From contig OX381709.1 of the NCBI GenBank assembly GCA_947462335.1, positions 84,568,622-84,632,621 of the forward strand: a stretch of DNA of 64,000 nucleotides, written 5' to 3'. How positions within the stretch are numbered: the stretch's first letter is position 1; every line of letters starts with the position of its first letter. Shown piece after piece: positions 54,803-62,690 of the stretch. A model generated the notes under the pieces. The model saw nothing but the letters and a program-made list of their open reading frames with translations. It did no database searches and had not been told where the DNA came from. This DNA comes from Harmothoe impar (lineage: Eukaryota > Annelida > Polychaeta > Phyllodocida > Polynoidae). The position numbers and the translations under genes were made by a program.

Positions 54803-56568
54803 AACGTTGTGAACGCGTCTTCTAGGTTTTGGAAGAGGAACCGTAAAGTCAAACCGGCGAGAGAAACTCCGTCTTTCAACATGTCAATGCCGCGATCTTG
54901 GAAAAATTTAGCGTGATTTTTCAGAGCTTCTATGAAAGGTTTGACGTCTTTGTTGTTGTAGTGGATCAAGTAGTCTTCCATAGTTTGCATCTTCTCGTCG
55001 GACCAAACTTTCTGACATGCGGCGTAGTCGGATTCGGACATTTTGACGCCCGTCAGCTCGCTGTCGAAAGCCGATCTCGGTGGCAGCGTTCTGTTTGCCA
55101 GTTTCCTGGTAGACGTCATCCATTCGTAAGGAAAGTGACCTTTCTCTTCGTTCCTGGTGAAAGCTCGCAAATAGGTCGCGTGGTTGTAACCGGGTGCCAA
55201 ATAGTTGACTACGTCCAAGAAAACCGTGTGCTGTGTGTAAACCGCCAAGTATTGATTGCTTCTCTTTATGACGCTGAATTCTTGGTTTCTTCGGTCTCCG
55301 GAGGCGAAGAACGAGTGAAGGCGTATTTTGATCAGGTTCAAGTCGTAACGCCCCGAGTTGAAGCCCACGACTGGAGCTTGACGGATGTATCTCAGAAGAC
55401 GCTTCTTCAGTTGAACTAACGGGTGTCTGGTCTGAGCCGCAGCGAAGCCGCCTGGAGAAGGGGTGAACGTAGCCTCCTCCAGCAGGAGAGCTTCACCTAT
55501 CGCCGCATCTAACTTCGCTAAGGTCGGTCGGTAAAGTTCTAGCACAGCTTCCCCGATGACTTTGGCGTTCTCGTTTATGTGATTTAAAACTCGGTCCAAC
55601 AAGGGGTCGGAATCTGCGTCGGATTCTCTGACGAAGCAGACGGGCCCCTCCCACCCCGGAAAGTCGGATGCGACGCTAGCCGACAAAGGGACGTGATCCC
55701 ACAGCAGGGACACGTGTTCCGTCGACGGTTCTTTGCACGGTCTGAAGAAAGCCTCGAAATCGAAGGCAATCTTGTAAGGGTAGATTCCGGAATGTCCGTC
55801 GGGGGGAAAAATGGAGAAGTCTGCTAGCGCTTCGAAAATCGTTCTCGAATTTTGGTAGATGCCACCTACGTAGCGCAACTTGACTTGTCGGCAAGAGGAA
55901 AGCTGGTTCCTGTGTCTCTTCAGCAAGAACTCGGTGGTGAACGCCGCCTTACACTTGCAACATTCGTATATGCCCGCGTACGCGTTGAAGTCCGTGACGA
56001 GAGAGACGTGCAAACCGCCTTTCGCCGTCAGGTGTAGGTTGACTTTACCTCGGGCGGCCAGAGTTCTGGAAGGCGGTCTGATCAGAGTAACGCGTCTTCT
56101 CAACTTCCGCCCCGGCACTTGACGCGACGCGGTGTAAACCGCTATCTGTACGTCAAACAAGTTCTCTAACGCGGGTAAGTCGCGGATGTTCAGACCCGGA
56201 AAGGATTCAGGTGTGGCAGCGGGACAGAACTGACGTAACAAATCTGAAGCGCGCTTGCTGGTGTTGTATAAGTGAAAGGAAATGCAGCGGAAGATGCAGA
56301 GGTTGTCCTTGTTGGGAAAATCTAACACGCCGCTTCTCTTTCCAACTCGACCAGCCTGAGTGATCCTACCGCCTATGGGGAATTCCCCCGGTCCCATGTA
56401 AACGCAAATGTTCAAATTGGTAGGAAAAAGAACGTGCCACTTGGTGTCAGCGTCGCAAAGTTTCCGTACTTCCTCGCAAGCGACGGTGTTTTCCATCTTT
56501 GAGAGGAGCTCTTCCAAAGTTTCTGAATTAGTTATAGTAGGGAGCGGTTGTATGAGAGTTGCGTTGTT

Positions 56569-56571
56569 CTA
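56569..56571 (-). other. In-frame TAG stop inside the polymerase
   Basis: The frame stays open on both sides of this codon, and the sequence on either side reads as continuous polymerase N-terminus. It separates the C2H2-finger segment from the OTU-like segment. A single nonsense change is the simplest reading; readthrough is possible but unsupported. Confidence 0.85.
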
Positions 56572-57000
56572 GGAGGCGTGAAAGTAGCGCAGTTTGCTCT
56601 TGTCTTCTCTGTGTTGTAAGAGTAAGCCTACCGAGAAACCCACTTTGTATCTGAATCTTTGTGTCAAGTGAATGCGACGCATAGTATCTACAGCGTCACT
56701 CAACTCGCCGGTTGGTAGCCTGAAGTTTGTTACACTCACGCGAGTCCCGTGCATCCTGACGCCCGTTTGTATCGCAGGCCAATTCGCCGTGAACGTTTCC
56801 TCCCCGTTCGGTACAGCACATATGCGCGGAGGGACGGTCACCCCGTCCAGAGATTCGCGTCGACAGGCGATCTTTCGGCAATCGCCTTCGCCGCATAGAG
56901 GGCAAAACTTAGGTACTACTCTACAATTTTCTACGTGTCTCTCGTGGTTGTACGGTCTTTTAAACATTTTGAAACACTTTTCGCATACGTACTGTGTCAT

Positions 57001-57184
57001 GTTTTTTTTCACTCAGTTACCAACTACTTAGCCGTCTAACTATCTATCTATCTATCAATCTATCTGTCTATCTATCTATCTATTTATCTTTCTGTCTGCT
57101 GTCTGTGTATCCGTCTGTCTGTCTCATACAGCGTACGTCAAACGCTGTGTGTGTGTGTGTGCGCGCGTGAGCGTTGAGCGTCTC
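57001..57184. repeat. TCTA/TCTG microsatellite between the PC4-like and polymerase genes
   Basis: About 90 bases of TATC/TCTA with TCTG variants (57037-57122), then a short (GT)n/(GC)n run near 57147-57166. No TATA box is evident for the polymerase; GATAAATA on the minus strand is the nearest match. Confidence 0.75.
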
Positions 57185-58329
57185 TCATTCCGAATCTATG
57201 CCGAGATATTTCAGAATGATCTCTGTTTTGTCATCCAACTCTTTGAGCGCTCTGGCGGACAGCGTCACTCCCTGCTGTGTGGGTTTTTTGTCAGGACCTT
57301 CGTACTTGCGCACGTGGACGAGGTTCTTACCGCTGTAGTAGCTCACAGCTGCGTACACTTCGCCCTCATCATCCAGCACTGCGAACCAGGGGGTGTGATT
57401 AGGTTTTCCTTGCGCGGCCGCTGTGTCGCGTATGCGCACCACTGCGCGGATATCGGCGATGCGTGCTATTAGCTCGCGCAGCGCGTCGGCCGTGAAGTGC
57501 ACTCGCTTGCTTCTGGTCAGAGACGCCTCTTTCACCTGGCCGTCTTTTGTGTAGCGCGGCCTCCTAGACAGTCTAGCCACGTCCTCCCAGATCTCCAGCG
57601 TCAAAGCCCCGTCTAAGCAGAACTCTAACCCGAGAAGACGGGAGAAGGTTTTCTCTGCTTCTTCTCGTCCATCTCGTTCTTTTTCTTGTATTTTTCTCTT
57701 CTTACTAGGCCTTGTTGTTCTGGAACTCACCTTAGAACGTTTCACACCCGCAGGATGAGTAACACCATCAGCGTGAGCTGAATCAGCAGCAGAACCGATA
57801 GCAGGAGCAGCGTCAGCGCTGGTGGTATCCGAGGCCTCGTTGTTGGAACAGCGCAGCCACACGCCGTCGGTGCTGAGTGTAGCGGTAGAAGATGAAGCGC
57901 CGCCGCCCTCGTAAGGTGGCGGTGAGGGCAGTCGCCACGGACCGGACGGGACTCTACTAGTGGAGGAAGTGAGGTCGAAAGGTCGAAGAGGGAAGCCGAA
58001 AAACGTACCGCCCACCCCTTTCCCTTCGGGTTGTTCGTACGCCTCGTCGTCAGCGTCGTTCTCTGTCTCACCCTGTTGCTGCTGCTGCTCCTCCTCCTCC
58101 TCCTCTTCTTCTCGGTTTAGGGGCTGAGTGTCCGAATAGCTGTCACTCTCAGCGCGAGCGGCGTCGAGGGCGTCGGTCGATGTAGTGGTGGAGGAGAGGG
58201 GCTGTGCAACGTGCGGCAGGTCATCAAAGTCATCAACAGTAGTGGGGAGGTAAAAACCCGGTTGCCAGTACTGCGCTGTGCCAGGAGCGTTGTCGTCAGT
58301 AGTAGTAGCGGTAGCAGCAGGTGCAGCAG

Positions 58330-58375
<46 letters not shown>

Positions 58376-58783
58376 CGCAACAGTAGCAGGCGCAGCAGCC
58401 TCAGCAGGCGCAGCAGTAGCAGGCGCAGCGGTAGCAGGTGCAGCAGCAGCAGCAGCAGCCGCAGCAGGCGGGGCGGCAGTAGCAGCGGCAGCGCGCTTAG
58501 CAGCAACGTGTACCGTCGCGAGTGTAACAACGTCGCTAGCACGACGACTACTACCAGTAGTACTACTACTACTACTACTACTACTAGTACTACTACTGCT
58601 ACTACTACTGCTACTACTACTAGTACTGCCGCGAGCGCTCGCTACAGCGGGAGGGTGATAAGACCAAGCGGCTGCGGCGGTAGTCTCATTTTCAGTAGCA
58701 AGAGGAGGCACTGACGCTAAACGAGCGCTGTTCCGCGTAGTCTTCTTGTTCTTGGACGGCGCTAGGTGTTGTCTTTTGCTCAT
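57185..58783 (-). CDS. Ala/Ser-rich protein with C-terminal PC4-like (single-strand DNA-binding) modules
   Basis: The ATG at 58783 in a strong context (CACCACC before ATG) gives 532 residues. It is the first ATG after a TATA box at about 58843-58850. The N-terminal two thirds is low complexity: poly-Ser (AGT triplets), a long Ala-rich stretch from CAG/GCx triplets, an acidic/Gln run, then a basic stretch with PSKKRKIQ that looks like a nuclear signal. The last ~140 residues are ordered. The final segment (VHVRKYEGPD, then GVTLSARALKELDDKTEIILKYL) has the strand-strand-helix pattern of PC4/Sub1 coactivators. An upstream segment (KRVHFTADALRELIARIADI) resembles the same helix, suggesting two PC4-like modules. 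PC4-fold proteins bind single-stranded DNA, which would suit protein-primed strand-displacement replication. The gene lies 184 bp upstream of the polymerase on the same strand. The domain call is from pattern only; a lineage-specific DNA-binding protein is the alternative. Confidence 0.72.
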
Positions 58784-58842
58784 GGTGGTGACTGTAGAGA
58801 GCAGCAAAAGAATGAGTGAGTGAATGGAGGTTTCCAGACCCC

Positions 58843-58850
58843 TTATATAC
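58843..58850 (-). promoter_or_regulatory. TATA box of the PC4-like gene
   Basis: Reading leftward, TATATAAGG lies about 60 bases before the ATG at 58783, and no other ATG lies between. The spacing fits a transcript with a short leader. Confidence 0.6.
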
Positions 58851-58859
58851 GCCTTCTCG

Positions 58860-59245
58860 CTTCTAGAGCTAAGCTACTTACTGACCCTGTTCAGCTGCCG
58901 CCGGCTGGCCGGCGGCCATTCACAAAGAGAAACAAAAGACATAAGGCATGACGTTTTCAGCTGGATCCCTTTCCCCCCTTATGAGAGATCGACTGTCATG
59001 AGCTAAGCCGCTTACCACCCTGTTCAGCAATTCAACGCGCATTAGCTGTATAAAGGATTAACCGGTTGCTGCCGTCGACTGACCGGCGGCCATTCACAAA
59101 GACATAAGGTATGACGTTTTCAGCTGGATCCCTTTCCCCTCTTTTTTTTTTGAGGGATCCACTGTCATGAGCTAAGCCACTTACCACCCTGTTCAGCCAT
59201 TCAGCGCGCGTTAGCTGTATAAAGGATTAACGGTGATGAGCTTAG
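58860..59245. repeat. Imperfect tandem repeat in the divergent promoter region
   Basis: About 2.3 units of roughly 135-170 bp. Recurrent blocks are GAGCTAAG...CTTAC..CCCTGTTCAGC (near 58867, 58999, 59168), CGGCGGCCATTCACAAAG (near 58909, 59084), GACGTTTTCAGCTGGATCC (58951, 59113) and GCTGTATAAAGGATTAAC (59045, 59214). It lies between the divergent PC4-like and death-domain genes. Each full unit carries a TATA-like TATAAAGG, so it may be a duplicated promoter or enhancer, or a replication-related repeat. Confidence 0.75.
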
Positions 59246-59703
59246 AGTGTGTATACAAAAAAAAAGCAGGACCCCCCTAAGACGAACGTGTCTGTCTGTG
59301 AGTAGAGGCGTGTGCATGTGGTGAGCGACTTAAGTGTAAGACAAAAAAAAAATCACCACCTCCTGCCGTGGTGAGTAGACCGGGCCGGCCAGGCGGCGGC
59401 CGGCTAGTTCAATAGGGAGGGGTGACAGCTGACTAAGGCTGTGCATGAAAAAAATCCGATTTTCACCTGACCTCTGACGTTTGTTACAATGAATGTCAGA
59501 GGGAGGGAGACGTCCTCAGGTAGGGGGTAGGAGGTAAGGCTATGGATGAGGAAGAAACACCGTTTTCAGCTGGTCTCCACGGATAGCGATGACACACCCC
59601 TCGTCATCTAAGCTCTTAAGGAGCGGAGCGGTTGAAAAAGCGTCATGCGGACAGGTCGCTACACAGCTGGAGTGCTGTTGGAAATGGGATTAAACTCCCT
59701 CTG
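59246..59703. other. Intergenic spacer within the PolB element
   Basis: No coding capacity seen. It contains A-runs, GC-rich GGCCGGCC/CGGCGGCC palindromes near 59385-59405, and another GTTTTCAGCTGG block near 59560 that echoes the upstream tandem repeat. Confidence 0.5.
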
Positions 59704-59711
59704 TATAAAAA
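59704..59711 (+). promoter_or_regulatory. TATA box of the death-domain gene
   Basis: TATAAAAAG lies about 145 bases before the ATG at 59853. The intervening leader contains a (CCG)n tract (59770-59840) and no other ATG. Confidence 0.6.
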
Positions 59712-59769
59712 GCTCTGATTTCTGTTGGAAAAAAAACATATCGCCTCTGACCACAGTAACGTCTACTAC

Positions 59770-59794
59770 CACCACCGCCGTCACCACCGCCGCC

Positions 59795-59832
<38 letters not shown>

Positions 59833-59840
59833 CACCGCCA
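59770..59840 (+). repeat. (CCG)n tract in the leader of the death-domain gene
   Basis: Triplet repeat of CCG/CAC within the presumed 5' untranslated leader. GC-rich triplets here would form strong RNA structure just before the start codon. Confidence 0.7.
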
Positions 59841-59852
59841 AGACGAGACGAG

Positions 59853-60593
59853 ATGGCTCAAGCTATTCCACTTTCAAGCTCGCCTTCACCGCCTTGTCCA
59901 CCTGAAAAAAAGTTAATGCAGCTTGACGACGTGAGACGCGCGCGGCAGACCGATGGGGAGAACAGAGAGGTAGGACAGCGGCGGTTAGCCTATAGCGACG
60001 CCTTGCTTCGTCAACTAGGTAAAGAGTTGAGCGGCTGTTGGAGAGAGTTGGGCAGTAGCTTAAAAGTTACCGCCGCCCGTATGGATGCTCTAGTAGAGCG
60101 CAGTGTCAAGACACCGGAGGAGCTGTGTACGGCGATGTTCCGAGTCTGGTGGGGTGAAACCCCGCATCGTCATAGATGGGGAGAGCTCGGTCGCGTCTTC
60201 ACCCGCATTAGACGCGTGGAACTGTTGGCTCAGTGGATGTCCCTTCTCCACAGACAGGGGTTGGATTTCGAAAACCCCGACTCGCGCGCGATGCATAAGC
60301 ACTTGGGCACCCTCGGCAGACGTCTAGGTAGCAGGTGGAAAGAGGTGGGGGACCATTTAAAATTGTCGCCTGAGAGGTTAGATAAGATCGCTGAAGAATG
60401 CGAATACGGAGGAAGTCCCGCTGAGTGGGCCTTCCGAGTGTTGAAAATGTGGCAAGATGAAGCTGACGGTGCCGGCGGTACACCTTTTGAACTCCTTCGA
60501 GTGTTGACTGAGGACATGGGAAAGTTTGACCTCGGCATCGCGATATTACTTGACTTTATCAAGCAAGAAACAACGAGAACGACGGACATGTGA
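59853..60593 (+). CDS. Tandem death-fold domain protein carried by the PolB element
   Basis: Intact 246-residue frame, first ATG after its TATA box, context GAGATGG. The N-terminal ~25 residues are Ser/Pro-rich. The first death-fold domain is at about residues 45-125: LLRQLGKELSGCWRELGSSL, then a helix around ARMDALVERS, then MFRVWW and ELGRVFTRIRRVELLAQ. The second is at about 145-240: LGRRLGSRWKEVGDHLKLS, RLDKIAEE, AFRVLKMWQDE and ELLRVLTEDMGKFDLGIAI. In both, the core W, the LGIS-like turn, the W in the fourth to fifth helix and the final L..L...DL pattern match the death-domain family (FADD, TRADD, MyD88, IRAK). There is no enzyme domain and no membrane segment, so it should be a cytosolic adaptor or decoy. 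In a selfish replicon the likely role is interference with host apoptosis or Toll/TNF-type signalling; that role is inference. Unlike the polymerase, it has no disabling change, hinting at selection or recent capture. Confidence 0.88.
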   Translation: MAQAIPLSSSPSPPCPPEKKLMQLDDVRRARQTDGENREVGQRRLAYSDALLRQLGKELSGCWRELGSSLKVTAARMDALVERSVKTPEELCTAMFRVWWGETPHRHRWGELGRVFTRIRRVELLAQWMSLLHRQGLDFENPDSRAMHKHLGTLGRRLGSRWKEVGDHLKLSPERLDKIAEECEYGGSPAEWAFRVLKMWQDEADGAGGTPFELLRVLTEDMGKFDLGIAILLDFIKQETTRTTDM

Positions 60594-60640
60594 ATTGTTG
60601 TGTTTTATTTTCATACGTCTTCTTTATTAGTAAGTAAAAA
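60593..60640 (+). terminator. Shared 3'-end block after the death-domain gene
   Basis: Starting at the stop codon, a ~45-bp block (GTTGTGTTTTATTTTCATACGTCTTC...) matches in reverse complement the block at 52743-52790 that follows the polymerase on the other side. Both outward-running genes would thus share one 3' untranslated/processing sequence supplied by the inner edges of the terminal repeats. No perfect AATAAA is seen on the plus strand here; one occurs near 61069. Confidence 0.55.
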
Positions 60641-60744
60641 AAAAAAAATCATAACAATTAAGACGCGCGCCCTCTTAAAGTGTCACTTCCTCCAGTCGCA
60701 GCTGATCGCCTCATCGAAGCACGTGATAAACAAAAAAAAACGAA

Positions 60745-60784
60745 GAGACACGCTTCTTCCTCTCGAGAGGAAGAAGCGTGTCTC
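60745..60784. repeat. Perfect 40-bp palindrome
   Basis: The 20 bases GAGACACGCTTCTTCCTCTC are followed directly by their exact reverse complement, centred on CTCGAG. It lies in the right terminal repeat downstream of the death-domain gene, with no counterpart seen in the left arm. It could form a cruciform or an RNA hairpin. Confidence 0.9.
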
Positions 60785-61680
60785 TCGATTGAAATCTTTT
60801 TCTTTTCTTTTTTTCTTAAAAGAGACAAACGCCCCTTAGAGTGCCCCCCCACCCCCCTAGAGTGCCCCCCTCCCCCCTCCCCCCCCTCCCCCCCCCCCCA
60901 CCACTCGCCCCATGCATCCTAAAAGCGCCCCCCTCCCCATGCATCTTAAAGGGGCCCCCCTCCCCTTCCCTCCCCTCCCCTCCCCTCCCCTCCCCCCCCT
61001 CCCCCCCTTTATACACTCTAAAGAACGCTTCTACCTAGTTCAATAAGTCACTTCCAGTCGCTCGTAAAACAATAAAAAACAAAAAAAAAAAAAAACTTAT
61101 ATCGTAGTGTTTTTTATTAGTTTACCGAAAAAAATAAGAGACTCGCCTCCTTCTCCTCCTCCTCCTCCTCCTCCTCCTCCAAAAAAAAAAAAGATATCAC
61201 ATTTTAAAGCGCGTGACCCCTTAAAGACGCTCATCTCTTCATTAAGTCGCGTGACGTCACTTCTTCTTCTTCTTCTTCTTCTTCCGGTCACGTGATCAAT
61301 CAGGTCACTTTCGGTCACGTGATCCTCAATCAGGTCACTCACTTCCAGTTGGCCATTAGGTCATGTGACGTCACTTCCGGTCACGTGACTCATCAGGTCA
61401 CTTCCGGTCACGTGATCCTAAAGTAGGTCACTTCCGGTCCCCTAAGTAGGTCATATGACGTCACTTCCGGTCCATAAGTAGGTCATATGACCTCACTTCC
61501 GGTCACGTGACCAAATGGCGGCCTCTGATTGGCTAACTAGGTCACGTGACCTCACCACTAATCCCCTAAGTAGGTCACTTCCGGTCACGTGACCAAATGG
61601 AGGCCTCTGTTTGGCTGCAGGTCGATTGAGTAATAAACAGTACTTAACTATAGTCCCGTTCCGATACATACTATACTACT

Positions 61681-61686
61681 AGTCTC
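61681..61686. repeat. 6-bp target-site duplication, right copy
   Basis: AGTCTC follows the last base of the right terminal repeat and matches 52236-52241. The match does not extend beyond six bases on either side. Confidence 0.85.
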
Positions 61687-62081
61687 CTACATATCTCTAG
61701 ATAGGTATGGCACCTATCCCCACCCCCTTCATATCAATATCAATCTCCTTTTTCTAAGTGATCAATAAAATCAATATATCTTAATCTATTCCAACCCGCT
61801 TTTACATAATGTAGTAACTAAACACTACTTATATGCCTACTCCTACAGTTTCCCACCCCATGCTACATAATATATCCCATAGATGCCTATATATAGTTGT
61901 TGCAACCACAGAAAAAGTGTGCTCATACTAATGTCCAGGTGTGTGTCTAAGTCACAGTGATCACAAGTACCAAACTGCTGCGGCAAGCCTGGAATCTATA
62001 GACGACCCTGACCTGTCCCCGGGTCCATGTGTGGGTGTCGATGTAGAAGGCTAGAAGGGCTCTGCTACTAGAAGTGGGGGG
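61687..62081. other. Right flank of the PolB element, no gene
   Basis: 61765-61850 (AAATCAATATATCTTAATC...GCTTTTACATAATGTAGTAACTAAAC) is a diverged direct repeat of 52150-52235. The element thus inserted in or beside a locally duplicated host sequence. Confidence 0.5.
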
Positions 62082-62605
62082 TCTAGATGGGGGGGACCTC
62101 ATGTCGCATGTCGAATTTAAGAAATGGCCATGTCTCCTGTCACTTAAATCTTCATGTCCTATGTCGCCTCTAAGAACTTGCCATGTCCCATGTCGAATTT
62201 AAGAAATACCCTATGTTATGTTACTTGTTTTCCCCCCATGTCACTAATGAGTATCGACCCTTAAAATCGACATGGCGACATGGCCAATTCTTAAAATTGA
62301 CATGGGACATGCCCAGTACAGTGACATATGACATGGGCATTTCTTAAAATCGACATGTGACATGGGGCTTAGTGACATGAATATAAAATTCTTATTTAAA
62401 TTTAAAGTATGCTACCTTTCTTCATATTTTGTCCTTGTGGGTAGTCAAATTCCAAAATTTTCCTGGGGCCTGCGGCCCCAAGGTCCCCATGTATGGGTTC
62501 CTTAGTGACACTAATGACATGGCTTTTTCCATAGTGACAAGTGACATGGCTATTCCTTAAAATCGACACGCGACATGGGGACCCCCCCCCCCCCCCCATC
62601 TATCC
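62082..62605. repeat. Family D foldback (~520 bp)
   Basis: GATGGGGGGGACCTCATGTCG at left and CGACATGGGGACCCCCC...CATC at right are inverted. The arms consist of ATGTCGAATTTAAGAAATGG units on the left and CTTAAAATCGACATG units on the right, meeting near 62265. Confidence 0.78.
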
Positions 62606-62690
62606 CCCCGCACTAAGCTCCATGTCGCATGTCGAATTTAAGAAATGGCCATGTCGCCAAGTCGATTTTAGGGGTCGATGGTCGATACCC
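62606..62690 (+). repeat. Family D units after the foldback
   Basis: CATGTCGCATGTCGAATTTA, AGAAATGGCCATGTCGCC, GTCGATTTTAGGGG. Confidence 0.65.

Larger units (their letters stand above)
52875..57000 (-). pseudogene. Protein-primed family B DNA polymerase of Polinton type, interrupted
   Basis: This gene would replicate the element from a terminal protein primer. Reading leftward, it begins at an ATG at 57000 (AAC context) and ends at TGA 52875-52877, about 1,375 codons. Order of parts: a C2H2 finger at residues ~5-22 (YVCEKC...H...C) and CPLC; an OTU-like region with DNLCIFRC near 56298 and a candidate histidine in GGLHVSL near 56010; a CCKC...H finger near 55960. The 3'-5' exonuclease follows: FDFEA near 55761 (Exo I), FNSGRYD near 55359 (Exo II), YNNKD near 54950 (Exo III). 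The polymerase has DxxSLY (motif A) near 54640, GTPLLKWYLEHGL in the region typical of the protein-primed subfamily, KLMGNATYG (motif B) near 53732 and MDTDSLY (motif C) near 53432. Catalytic residues look intact. Breaks are an in-frame TAG at 56569-56571, a one-base register change at a G run 54797-54802 and an in-frame TAA at 54237-54239. The three lesions look recent, or may partly be assembly errors. Family call very sure; functionality doubtful. Confidence 0.92.
52242..61680. mobile_element. Compact Polinton-like virus-derived transposon (PolB + PC4-like + tandem death domain)
   Basis: The left end starts AGTAGTATAGTATGTATCGG and the right end is its exact reverse complement; the outer 60 bases of both ends are identical. 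The 6-bp direct repeat AGTCTC lies immediately outside both ends (52236-52241 and 61681-61686). A 6-bp target duplication with AG...CT termini and long inverted repeats is the known signature of Polinton/Maverick elements. The interior holds three genes and little else: a minus-strand protein-primed DNA polymerase (broken), a minus-strand PC4-like protein, and a divergent plus-strand tandem death-domain protein. I find no integrase, A32-type ATPase, protease or capsid gene, and there is no space for one. It is therefore either a streamlined lineage mobilised in trans by a full Polinton or a separate family sharing its termini. Because the gene spacing is tight and orderly, it does not look like a simple deletion derivative. 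Confidence is high for the boundaries and moderate for the Polinton assignment. Confidence 0.88.
60590..61680 (-). repeat. Right terminal inverted repeat of the PolB element, expanded by simple repeats
   Basis: Homologous to 52242-52795 in reverse complement but about twice as long. The extra length is low-complexity DNA absent from the left arm: poly-C/CCCCT tracts at 60841-61010, a (CTC)n tract near 61147-61182, A-runs, and a (TTC)n run at 61260-61285 expanded relative to the (GAA) triplets near 52647. The outer part (61290-61680) carries the same CACGTG / CCGGAAGTG / TGACGTCA modules and CCAAT-type sites as the left arm. Confidence 0.85.

Noticed and set aside
58117..58714. Leu-rich, Ser-rich and Ala-rich frames overlapping the PC4-like gene
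   Set aside because: Shadow readings of CAG/AGT triplet tracts inside the real coding sequence.
60230..60589. Minus-strand frames opposite the death-domain gene
   Set aside because: Shadows of the plus-strand gene, which has domain support and a TATA box.
61107..61342. Small frames rich in Pro or Arg in the right terminal repeat
   Set aside because: Arise from (CTC)n and (TTC)n tracts.
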